DNA from: HRBIN16 sp049969495
GTDB taxonomy: Bacteria > Armatimonadota > HRBIN16
Length of the DNA stretch: 64,000 nt
Assembly (NCBI GenBank): GCA_049969495.1
Contig: JBMFOT010000004.1
Coordinates: 1 to 64,000, forward strand
Direction: 5' to 3'
Positions 57,439 to 64,000 of this stretch are shown one piece after another. The translations under genes were made by a program, and so were the position numbers. How positions within the stretch are numbered: the stretch's first letter is position 1; every line of letters starts with the position of its first letter. Under the pieces are notes generated by a model, which was not told the origin of the DNA, searched no databases, and worked only from the letters and a program-made list of their open reading frames with translations.

Positions 57439-59460
57439 CTATCCTGCTGCCAGGTATTTTCCCCACCAGTCCACAATCTGTTGCAATCGGTGCACGCGCA
57501 GGTCGGGCGGGCCAGAGCGCGAGAGCCCATGATTGCTCTCCAGCGGATACCGCACCAGCACCGCCTCCTTCTTCTGCACCTTGAGCGCGGCAAACAGCTG
57601 TTCCGCCTGTTCGATGGGACAGCGCAGGTCGCCCTCGCTATGGATGATAAGCAACGGGGTATGGATATTGCCTGCATACTTCAGCGGTGAGTGCTCCCAC
57701 AGGTGCTGTGGCTCTGCCCAGGCGTTGCCCCGGAAGTAGTCGCCGCCGGGTAGCAGAGGCAAGTCACAGGTTCCCGCCATGCTGTGCAGATTCACCACAC
57801 TGCGGTCGGTGATAGCGGCGCGGAAGCGGTCGGTATGCGACACCACCCAGTTGGTCATGTAGCCGCCGTAGGAACCGCCCATGACGCCCATGCGCGTCTC
57901 GTCAATATACCCGCGTGCCACCAGCGCATCTACCGCTGCCATCAGGTCGGCGTAATCGGGTCCGCCCCATGCCCCTTTGATAGCGGCAGTGTGTGCTTCA
58001 CCGTATCCCTTGCTGCCGCGCGGGTTGGTGTACAACACCACGTAGCCCTGCGCTGCCAGCAGCTGAAACTCATGGAAAAATACCCATCCGTACTGTGCGT
58101 GCGGTCCGCCGTGTATCTCCAGGATAAGGGGGTACTTCTTCGTCGGGTCAAAGTCGGGTGGGGGCAGAATCCAGCCGTGCACTTCGTTGCCATCGGGCGA
58201 GGTACAGGTAAACTCTTCGGGAGCCTGTACCTGCACTTCCGCCAGCCACTCGGCGTTGAAGCAGGTAATGGCGTCGGCGTTCTGTATCGCCCCGTCTTCC
58301 AGCGTGCCGGTGAATACCTCGTGAGGTCGCGTGGCCGTGCCTTCGCACCAGGCGAGACACTTGCCATCCGCGCTGAGAGAGAACGTCGTGATGTCGGCAC
58401 GCTCTCCACGCAGAGCAACAGGTTCGCCTCCGTCGGCGGGGATGCTGTAAAGCTTCGTGCTGCCCCTATCGCTGGCAAGGAACAGCAACCGTTTGCCGTC
58501 AGGCGTCCACACTGGACGGCTCCCTCCGCCCACGTCGCGCATGTCGCTGAGAGTGAGGTTGCCTAGCGAACGGTCAAATCCCTCCGTGATGTCTCGTGCT
58601 GTGCCGTTGCTCAGGTCGGCTATCCACAGGTGGTCATTGGTAACACCCCAAATGTCCTCTACCTTCGTATGTCCGATATAGGCGATGCGCATGCCGTCGG
58701 GCGAGAAAGCGAGTCCGCTCTTGGGTCCCTTCGGAGCCTCTACCCGCTGCAGGTCGCCGCCTTCGGCAGGAACCAGCCAGATATCTTCGAGGTTGGGATT
58801 CAGGTCGGGGTCTTCACTGCGGTTGCACACAAAGGCAATCTTGCTGCTGTCTGGAGACCAGCTCAGGCCGCTGCAGGATGTCGCCTCGCTCGTGAGCTGC
58901 TTTGCCTCGCCGGTACGAGCGTCCGTCACCCATACCTGATAGTACTCGCCGTCGAAAAAGCCTGCGCCGTCCAGCCGGTAAAACGGACGGGTGATGATAC
59001 GGGGTGGGGTGGATAGCCCCTTCTCCTTGCGCTCTTTCACCACCTGTTCGCGCCACTGCTCGGGCGTAAGGCGGAAGGTAAATGCTATCTTCTTGCCGTC
59101 CGGCGACCAGGCAATTTCACCGATGCTACCTTCCTCCAGCGAGGTGAGTGCACGCGCCTCGCCGCCGTCTACCGGTATCAGGAATATCTGCGATTTCGGC
59201 TTCTGGCGATTGCTGACGAAGGCGATGCTCTTGCCGTCAGGCGACCAGCGCGGCTGACTATCGGCAACCTCGCCGCCGGTAAACTGGCGCACCTCGCGCG
59301 TGCGCAGATTGCAAAGGTATAGATGACTGAAGTATTTGTTCTTCTCACGGTCGGCGGTTTTCACCACGCAGACCACCCGCTCACCATCGGGCGCAATCTG
59401 CGCATCGCTGACCAGCCAGAGCCGAAATAGGTCGTCGATGGAAATGGTTCTTGGCATCAC
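57439..59460 (-). CDS. S9 family prolyl oligopeptidase/acylaminoacyl peptidase
   Basis: A 673-residue serine peptidase without signal peptide. Residues 20-400 form a beta-propeller with WD40-like PD40 repeats (SQPRWSPDGKSIAFVSNRQ, GEIAWSPDGKKIAFTFRL). The alpha/beta-hydrolase domain has Ser530 in GGSYGGYM, Asp611 in HSEGDLRCP and His644 in SNHGLS. LEIHGGPHAQYGWVFFHEFQ is the usual oxyanion region. It cleaves short peptides or N-acylated peptides. No operon partner is obvious. Confidence 0.93.
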   Translation of the reverse strand: MMPRTISIDDLFRLWLVSDAQIAPDGERVVCVVKTADREKNKYFSHLYLCNLRTREVRQFTGGEVADSQPRWSPDGKSIAFVSNRQKPKSQIFLIPVDGGEARALTSLEEGSIGEIAWSPDGKKIAFTFRLTPEQWREQVVKERKEKGLSTPPRIITRPFYRLDGAGFFDGEYYQVWVTDARTGEAKQLTSEATSCSGLSWSPDSSKIAFVCNRSEDPDLNPNLEDIWLVPAEGGDLQRVEAPKGPKSGLAFSPDGMRIAYIGHTKVEDIWGVTNDHLWIADLSNGTARDITEGFDRSLGNLTLSDMRDVGGGSRPVWTPDGKRLLFLASDRGSTKLYSIPADGGEPVALRGERADITTFSLSADGKCLAWCEGTATRPHEVFTGTLEDGAIQNADAITCFNAEWLAEVQVQAPEEFTCTSPDGNEVHGWILPPPDFDPTKKYPLILEIHGGPHAQYGWVFFHEFQLLAAQGYVVLYTNPRGSKGYGEAHTAAIKGAWGGPDYADLMAAVDALVARGYIDETRMGVMGGSYGGYMTNWVVSHTDRFRAAITDRSVVNLHSMAGTCDLPLLPGGDYFRGNAWAEPQHLWEHSPLKYAGNIHTPLLIIHSEGDLRCPIEQAEQLFAALKVQKKEAVLVRYPLESNHGLSRSGPPDLRVHRLQQIVDWWGKYLAAG

Positions 59461-59772
59461 AAGGTTCCTCCTGGTTGCTATGCTACCTCCTGTAGCCGCA
59501 ACCTTCAGGTTGTGGCTACAGGATGACGAACAGACGAAGTCAATCGGTCAATATCTACAGAATCATCTGTGGTGGAGCACTATGGCATCTCACATTCGAA
59601 TTCTCTCGTGACCGAAGCCGTTCCTGCCTGGCTCATGCTGGTAAGAACAAAGGGTACAATAGGTAACGGTGAGGAAAATCGCGATAGCTGGCATAATTCC
59701 TCACGGAGCGCAACTTTTCGAGCGCGCCCGGTGTCTAATAAGAAATGAAGGAAATGAGGAGGTCGCTTCAAG
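59461..59772. other. 312-base intergenic region with hairpin and ECF promoter
   Basis: Between the divergent S9 peptidase and the Met-rich protein gene lies a long hairpin at 59489-59522 (arm CCTGTAGCCGCAACC, one mismatch). The sigma-E-like promoter follows at 59711-59738. No coding sequence or RNA gene is recognisable. Confidence 0.7.
59711..59738 (+). promoter_or_regulatory. ECF (sigma-E-like) promoter
   Basis: CAACTT at 59711-59716 (extended GCGCAACTTTT) and GTCTAA at 59733-59738, spacing 16. The -35 AACTT and -10 GTC/TCTAA are those of RpoE-type ECF promoters. The ECF sigma gene lies 1 kb downstream in the same direction, which suggests autoregulation. Confidence 0.6.
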
Positions 59773-60699
59773 ATGTGGTGGAGAACGATTGCAGCCATCG
59801 TAGCGTTATCCGCTTGCGCTGTCGCCCCGCTGTGGGCACAACCTGCCCCGGGTGAGCCTGAGCCTCCGCCGGAGCCACCCGTGGACGTGCCTTCAGAGCC
59901 GGTGATGCCACCGCCGCCGCCCGCCGATTTTCAGCCGCCTGCGGCACAGCCTCAGCAGCAATTGCCCCAGCAAGCGCGGCAAACCGGCAGTGACGTGCGA
60001 CAGGTTCTGGCAGACGTCGCACAGCGGTTTCGGCTGCAGGTAGTGGTGGACCCGCTGTTGCAGGGGCGGGTGACGCCACCGGCGCAGGCAAAGGACGCTC
60101 AGGCTGCACTGGATGCCGTCGTCAAACAGGTACCTGGCGTCGTCTGGCGCAAGGTGTACCTGCGCGCGGATATGGAGTTGCCCGCTTCCGAGACGCTGGT
60201 CAACTGGGTACGCTCCATCGTGAACCTCGAGGCGCAGGGGCTCATTGTCGCCGATGCTACCGGTAATCGGATCACCTCCTTTGTGCGCAATGTGACCGTA
60301 TCGCCGGACTTCGAGCAGCAGCTGGACCAGATGGTTCCGGCGTTCAAGACGCGCCCGGTGTACGTGGTGTTTTACCAGCAACCGATGGTTGCCCAGCAAG
60401 CGGGGCAGCGTGGTAGGCAGGGACAAACACGCGCAGAGGATTTCCTGGCGCTGGAGCAACAGCGGATGCAGTTGTTCATGCAGATGTCGCCGGAGGAGCG
60501 TCAGAGGGCGATGCGCATGGGCATCCAGATGTTCATGAACATGGACCCGTCACTGCGGATGCAGATGATGCAAGAAGGGTTGCGCATGTTCATGAACATG
60601 TCCCCTGAAGAGCGAAGGATGCTGATGGAGCAGGGGATGCAGATGTTCCAGCAGATGATGGGGGGACCGCCTCCCGGTCCACCTGCGCCCGGACGGTAA
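59773..60699 (+). CDS. Exported secretin-N-like protein with Met-rich tail
   Basis: A 308-residue protein. The signal peptide is residues 1-22 (IAAIVALSACAVAPLWAQ). A proline-rich linker spans 23-70. Residues 73-130 resemble an STN/secretin N-domain (SDVRQVLADVAQRFRLQVVV). A second alpha/beta part (NLEAQGLIVADATGNRITSF) extends to about 200. Residues 232-298 hold 20 Met in 67 residues, in repeats of the form FMNMSPEERRMLMEQGMQMF. The gene precedes an ECF sigma/anti-sigma pair and lies behind an ECF-type promoter. The Met repeats could bind Cu(I) or be an oxidation target; this is speculation. GAGGAGG is 12 bases before ATG. Confidence 0.7.
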   Translation: MWWRTIAAIVALSACAVAPLWAQPAPGEPEPPPEPPVDVPSEPVMPPPPPADFQPPAAQPQQQLPQQARQTGSDVRQVLADVAQRFRLQVVVDPLLQGRVTPPAQAKDAQAALDAVVKQVPGVVWRKVYLRADMELPASETLVNWVRSIVNLEAQGLIVADATGNRITSFVRNVTVSPDFEQQLDQMVPAFKTRPVYVVFYQQPMVAQQAGQRGRQGQTRAEDFLALEQQRMQLFMQMSPEERQRAMRMGIQMFMNMDPSLRMQMMQEGLRMFMNMSPEERRMLMEQGMQMFQQMMGGPPPGPPAPGR

Positions 60700-60704
60700 A
60701 AATT

Positions 60705-60728
60705 GGAAGGCGCGCCTTCGCGCCTTCC
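60705..60728. repeat. Perfect hairpin between Met-rich gene and sigma gene
   Basis: GGAAGGCGCG and CGCGCCTTCC form a ten-base stem around CCTT, right after the stop. The A-run lies on the left side, so it is not a plus-strand intrinsic terminator. It may lower read-through or stabilise the upstream mRNA. Confidence 0.65.
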
Positions 60729-60755
60729 ACGATACCTGATGAGGGAAGGTGACGA

Positions 60756-61403
60756 ATGGTACTGACAGCTGGCACGCCCACGGAGGCAACAAAAGAGATT
60801 ACGTTTAATATGATTGCGCCACTAGACGAAGACATCTTGCTGGTGCGCCGATGCAGCGACGGCGACTCGTCCGCTTTTGAGAAACTGTACCAGAAGTACA
60901 TGCGCCTGGTATACAGCGTGGTGTACCGGATGGTGCCCGGTGAGGAAGCGCACGACCTGACGCAGGAGGTGTTCATCCGGGCGTTCAAGAACATCCGCTC
61001 CTTCCGCGGGGACAGCAGCTTCCGCGCGTGGCTGCTGCGTATCGCGCACAACTTGTGCTGCAATCGTCTGCGCGACATGAAGCGAGAGAGGACCGATTCG
61101 CTGGAAGAGATGGCAGAGCGCGAAAACGGCGGTTACGAGCCGGTATCGGACGAGGATTTACAGGCGCATGTGGAGCGCGAGGAGCTGCAACGGAAAGTGC
61201 GCGAGGTGCTGGCGCGTTTGCCCGAAGACTACCGGACAATGCTGGTGCTACGTGACTTCGAGCAGCTTTCCTATGAGGAAATCAGTCACATCACCGGCTT
61301 AACGATTGCCAACGTGAAATCGCGTTTGCATCGTGCCCGATTGGCTTTTAAGCGTCTTTTTGAACCTTATTATCGAACTTACTGGCAGGGGGTAGGTGAG
61401 TAA
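60756..61403 (+). CDS. ECF RNA polymerase sigma factor (RpoE-like)
   Basis: A 215-residue ECF sigma factor. Region 2 is complete (FEKLYQKYMRLVYSVVYRMV, HDLTQEVFIRAFKNIRSFRG, FRAWLLRIAHNLCCNRLRDM). Region 4 follows (LPEDYRTMLVLRDFEQLSYE, EISHITGLTIANVKSRLHRA). The N-terminus is about 25 residues longer than usual, and an internal ATG at 60810 may be the true start. The anti-sigma gene follows after two bases. Group assignment is RpoE-like by motif only. Confidence 0.93.
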   Translation: MVLTAGTPTEATKEITFNMIAPLDEDILLVRRCSDGDSSAFEKLYQKYMRLVYSVVYRMVPGEEAHDLTQEVFIRAFKNIRSFRGDSSFRAWLLRIAHNLCCNRLRDMKRERTDSLEEMAERENGGYEPVSDEDLQAHVEREELQRKVREVLARLPEDYRTMLVLRDFEQLSYEEISHITGLTIANVKSRLHRARLAFKRLFEPYYRTYWQGVGE

Positions 61404-61405
61404 CC

Positions 61406-61807
61406 ATGCGTTGCGAAGAGGTACAGGATCGACTGAGCGCGCTGATTGACGAGCAGCTGAGCCAGACAGAGCGGGAACAGGTACAGCACCACCTGTACGC
61501 GTGTGAGGACTGCTTGCGGGAATATCAGGAGTTGCGCCGGTTTGTGGAGTTCTGCCGGCAGCTGGAAGCGCCGGAGCCCCGAATTGACCTGTGGCAAGAG
61601 TTCCAGCCGATGCTCGCCGAGATTATCGCCGAACAACGGTTGTCTTTTACCCAGCGGCTGCGCCACCAATGGAGCCGTCTGGTGTCGCAGGTCTGCTACG
61701 GCATCATCCTGTTCCTGCAGGTGGTAACGTACCAGCTGACCATCACGCTATCGCGCTATATCATGGAACCAGAGCGCCCGGCTTACGGCCGCTCGGCACA
61801 GGGGTGA
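61406..61807 (+). CDS. Anti-sigma factor with zinc-finger (ZAS) domain
   Basis: A 133-residue membrane anti-sigma factor. The ZAS motif H29-x3-C33-x2-C36 (HHLYACEDC), with C3 upstream, binds zinc and holds the ECF sigma. A hydrophobic helix at about 92-112 (VCYGIILFLQVVTYQLTI) anchors it, and only a short tail would be outside, so signal sensing by a periplasmic domain is unlikely. The stop overlaps the next start by one base. Confidence 0.88.
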   Translation: MRCEEVQDRLSALIDEQLSQTEREQVQHHLYACEDCLREYQELRRFVEFCRQLEAPEPRIDLWQEFQPMLAEIIAEQRLSFTQRLRHQWSRLVSQVCYGIILFLQVVTYQLTITLSRYIMEPERPAYGRSAQG

Positions 61808-62487
61808 TGACGGTGAGCATCGAAGGCTTCGTGCAGTGGCTGCAAACGCCCTATGCTACCGTACTGTTCACCTTTATTGGGCTGGCGTTTCTGGTGACGG
61901 AGTTCCTCACCCGACCGGTGTGGTCGTGGGTGGGCACGGTGGGCGTGCTGTTTTTAGGAACGGTCTTCGTGGCGCACCTGTGGAGCGGCTCGCACTGGTG
62001 GGGTATGGCGGTCTTCGCGCTGGGCGCGGCGCTGGTCATTGTCGAGACGCACATCCTGCCTGGGCGAGGAATCTTCGCGCTGCTCGGCTTCCTGTGCATC
62101 TTCGCGGGAATGCGTGAGGCTATCACCATACAATCACATCCCCTCTTCGCGCTGGTGGTCTCTTCGATACTGACCCTGATGAGCATGGTGGTCTTTTTCC
62201 TCTACCTGCCCAAGAGCCATTTGTGGCGCGAGATGCAGCACCGTATGCAGCTCTCGATGCCCACCGGCTGGGAGGCTCAACGCGAACTGCTCGGTGCGGA
62301 GGGAATAACCGTGACCGACCTCACTCCGGGAGGCATGGCGCAGATTGGCGGCATCAGCCTGCGCGTGCTCACCGAGCAAGAGTTTCTACCTGCCCACACT
62401 CCCGTGCGCGTGGCGGAAGTGCGCCCCGATGGGGTGGTGGTGGAGCCGTTGAGCAAACCCTCGCACTCCGAAGTGGAGCAGAGTTAA
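61807..62487 (+). CDS. NfeD-like membrane protein
   Basis: A 226-residue protein with four or five membrane helices (ATVLFTFIGLAFLVTEFLT, GMAVFALGAALVIVETHILP) and a C-terminal OB-fold of the NfeD family (LLGAEGITVTDLTPGGMAQI, VRVAEVRPDGVVVEPL). NfeD proteins work with SPFH/stomatin-like proteins or membrane proteases in membrane quality control; neither partner is adjacent. The ATG at 61807 shares a base with the anti-sigma stop, so it is translated from the sigma operon. Confidence 0.85.
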   Translation: MTVSIEGFVQWLQTPYATVLFTFIGLAFLVTEFLTRPVWSWVGTVGVLFLGTVFVAHLWSGSHWWGMAVFALGAALVIVETHILPGRGIFALLGFLCIFAGMREAITIQSHPLFALVVSSILTLMSMVVFFLYLPKSHLWREMQHRMQLSMPTGWEAQRELLGAEGITVTDLTPGGMAQIGGISLRVLTEQEFLPAHTPVRVAEVRPDGVVVEPLSKPSHSEVEQS

Positions 62488-62499
62488 TTTGTCGCGCAC

Positions 62500-63330
62500 C
62501 TATCCGTGGCGCCGCGCCCAGGAGTGAAAGTGCTCCTGAAGCCACATCGCGGTTTCCATCATAGATGGCCCTTCGTGGATAATGTTTTGCCCCTTTTGTA
62601 CCGTACCCACCACCACATAAGGCGCAGGGTTCCACCGGTGCCAGCGTCGCTCCTCGATAAGAGCCTTTACGTCCACTGGGTAGTCAGGTTCGGTGTGGAA
62701 AAGAAGCACATCGGGTCTCGCCACTGTTACCTGCTCAAGGTCAGGCACAAAGTAGGCACGACGGTCTCGCCCAAAGATGTTGTCTCCTCCAGTCGCTTCT
62801 ATTAGGTCATGGATGAAGCTGAGCGCGCCGACCGTACGCAGATGCCTGCCAAACCACAGCTCGATGTAGACGCGCGGACGACGCGCCGGAGCGGACAGAC
62901 AGAGCGTTTGAAACTGCTGTTCCCACCGCTGGCGCAGGCGACGGGCGGATTCCACCTCGTTCACTAGCCCTCCCAGCAGATTCAGGTTCTCCATCACCCC
63001 GCTGATACTGCTGGGCAGCGGCAGGGCATACACCGGATAACCTGCTTGCGCCAGTTTGATGCCCAGCGTGCGCTGGATGCCGGTGGTGAGCAGTATCAGG
63101 TCGGGGTTTATCTGCCGGAGCAGGGATTCGTCCACACGCAGGTAGTCACCCACCACCGGCAGGTCGTTGGCGGGAATATAGCGGGAGCAATACACGGAGA
63201 TGCCAGCCACTCGATGCCCACAGCCCATTTCGAAAAGGGCCTCGGTTAAAGAGGACGCCAGACAGACAATGCGCTGTGGATGGTCCGCGATATCGACGTT
63301 CACCCCCAGCGGTTCACAGAAAACTCGCAC
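62500..63330 (-). CDS. BtuF-like (cobalamin-type) substrate-binding fold protein, no signal peptide
   Basis: A 276-residue protein of the periplasmic-binding family used for B12 and siderophores. QRIVCLASSLTEALFEMGCG, DYLRVDESLLRQINPDLILL and FIHDLIEATGGDNIFGRDRR are typical of BtuF. GTG 63330 is taken as start because GAGGAGGG lies five bases before it. Even with the upstream ATG 63345 or an extension to 63411, no signal peptide or lipobox appears. Some Armatimonadota-like and Chloroflexi proteins of this type also lack one and may be cytosolic, but this is inference. The ABC ATPase at 27377 belongs to the matching family. Confidence 0.8.
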   Translation of the reverse strand: MRVFCEPLGVNVDIADHPQRIVCLASSLTEALFEMGCGHRVAGISVYCSRYIPANDLPVVGDYLRVDESLLRQINPDLILLTTGIQRTLGIKLAQAGYPVYALPLPSSISGVMENLNLLGGLVNEVESARRLRQRWEQQFQTLCLSAPARRPRVYIELWFGRHLRTVGALSFIHDLIEATGGDNIFGRDRRAYFVPDLEQVTVARPDVLLFHTEPDYPVDVKALIEERRWHRWNPAPYVVVGTVQKGQNIIHEGPSMMETAMWLQEHFHSWARRHG

Positions 63331-63475
63331 CGGATCCCTCCTCATGAACAGCGCTACGCTCACAGTGTAGCAGTATTTGCAGCGGTTGTAAACCGGCTGG
63401 TGTAGTACCAATCAGGGGTGATACACGATAGCGCTTCCTACACAGGATGACTGCCGTTTAGGCGGGGGGAGGGCT

Positions 63476-63853
63476 TCACAGCTCACGCACGACCCGGGCT
63501 GGCAGAGTCTGTCGTTCGGCAAGAACCTGCTCCACCCGCTCCTGAACCATCTGCTCCATCTGGGCATGAAGTGTCTCGATCTCCTGCTGGAGCTTTTCCA
63601 CCCTGTCCAGCAGGTCCAGAATAATCTCCACCCCGGCGAGGTTCACCCCCAGATCGCGCGTCAGTCGCTGAATCTGGCGCAACCGTTCGATATCCGCCTC
63701 AGAGTACAGACGGTTCTTCCGATTGATGCGCTTGGGACGTATTAAGCCCATGCGCTCGTACATGCGCAGCGTCTGCGGGTGCATATCGCACAGCCTCGCC
63801 GCCACGCTAATCAGGTAAATCGGTTCGTGCTTGTCGCGAATGCTGTCTGCCAT
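63476..63853 (-). CDS. hspR: MerR-family heat-shock repressor HspR
   Basis: A 125-residue MerR-type regulator. The winged HTH reads IYLISVAARLCDMHPQTLRM, YERMGLIRPKRINRKNRLYS and ADIERLRQIQRLTRDLGVNL. The dimer coiled coil is LDLLDRVEKLQQEIETLHAQ. It lies directly downstream of dnaJ, the usual dnaK-grpE-dnaJ-hspR order, and should repress that operon with DnaK as co-repressor. The operator (HAIR) would lie outside the window. Confidence 0.92.
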   Translation of the reverse strand: MADSIRDKHEPIYLISVAARLCDMHPQTLRMYERMGLIRPKRINRKNRLYSEADIERLRQIQRLTRDLGVNLAGVEIILDLLDRVEKLQQEIETLHAQMEQMVQERVEQVLAERQTLPARVVREL

Positions 63854-63876
63854 GCTCACATCCCCCCTGACATCGG

Positions 63877-64000
63877 TTAAACACGAGAAGTCGTTGTCGT
63901 GCCGTGCAGTTGCGCCAGCTGTTGTAGCAGCTCCCGCTCGCGGGAGGTCAACGTGCGCGGCACAGTGACTCGTACTCGCGCATACAGGTCGCCATAGCCG
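63877..64000 (-). CDS. dnaJ: DnaJ, C-terminal end only
   Basis: The minus-strand frame enters from the window edge and ends at TAA 63877-63879. It reads GYGDLYARVRVTVPRTLTSR and ERELLQQLAQLHG, the end of the DnaJ C-terminal substrate domain. It is a co-chaperone of DnaK. The hspR gene follows after 23 bases. Confidence 0.85.
   Translation of the reverse strand, partial: GYGDLYARVRVTVPRTLTSRERELLQQLAQLHGTTTTSRV

Noticed and set aside
60705..60728. Intrinsic terminator after the Met-rich gene
   Set aside because: The A/T run is on the wrong side for plus-strand termination and no minus-strand gene ends here.
1..64000. tRNA, rRNA, riboswitches
   Set aside because: Intergenic stretches were scanned by eye for T-loop (GGTTCGA) and common riboswitch cores; none was convincing, though short or divergent RNAs could be missed.

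Overview
The window is a gene-dense bacterial chromosome segment of roughly 60% G+C. No rRNA or tRNA gene was found. The organism looks like a diderm of the Armatimonadota type. Evidence for this is an OstA/LptD-like outer-membrane protein, secretin-like and lipoprotein exports, a PEP-CTERM-like exported protein, two exported proteins with dockerin-like tails, DUF1501/DUF1800 remnants, a pilin of the prepilin/DUF1559 style, GH78 and other glycosidases, an HspR-DnaJ pair and the IspH step of the MEP pathway. The phylum call is an inference from gene content, not from a marker phylogeny.

Layout. 1-2.6 kb: 3' part of pyrG and an AEC permease. 2.6-10.5 kb: a decayed DUF1800/DUF1501 locus, a polytopic membrane protein, two large glycosidase-like proteins and two small toxin-antitoxin-type fossils. 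10.9-14 kb: an accessory cluster of AT-richer look, with a strong promoter, a sigma-like protein, a membrane-anchored redoxin, a prepilin, a 12-cysteine exported protein and an anchored protein. 14-20.5 kb: glycosyltransferases, a sugar isomerase, a FemAB/BioF2-like acyltransferase that probably starts on AUU, and an M48 protease lipoprotein. 20.9-29.8 kb: Mu-like head genes (protease/scaffold, decoration, major head, connectors), then an exported HAF/dockerin protein and an ABC ATPase, then an isolated Mu-like portal gene. No terminase, integrase or tail module is visible. 29.8-36.6 kb: a PEP-CTERM-like protein behind a textbook sigma-54 promoter, a GNAT pair, DUF1844, a GH78 rhamnosidase and DUF72. 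36.6-47 kb: GmhB, LptD-like, an HD-GYP response regulator, sdhCAB, ispH and a lectin/dockerin exported protein. 47-56.6 kb: a long minus-strand translation/RNA operon, nusA-ylxR-infB-ylxP-rbfA-nrnA-truB-ribF-TPR, with a leader hairpin between promoter and nusA. 56.6-64 kb: a CDGSH protein, a secreted CxxC protein, an S9 peptidase, an ECF sigma/anti-sigma/NfeD operon led by a Met-rich secretin-like protein, a BtuF-like protein, hspR and the end of dnaJ.

The best candidates for something undescribed are: the redoxin/prepilin/Cys-rich cluster at 10.9-14 kb; the Met-rich exported protein that sits with its own ECF sigma factor behind a sigma-E-like promoter at 59.7-62.5 kb; and the terminase-less, split Mu-like head/portal cassette at 20.9-29.8 kb. 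Several dispersed palindromic elements occur, and one of them has been absorbed into the ispH coding sequence. All functional calls rest on reading the translated sequence and on family knowledge; no database search was run.
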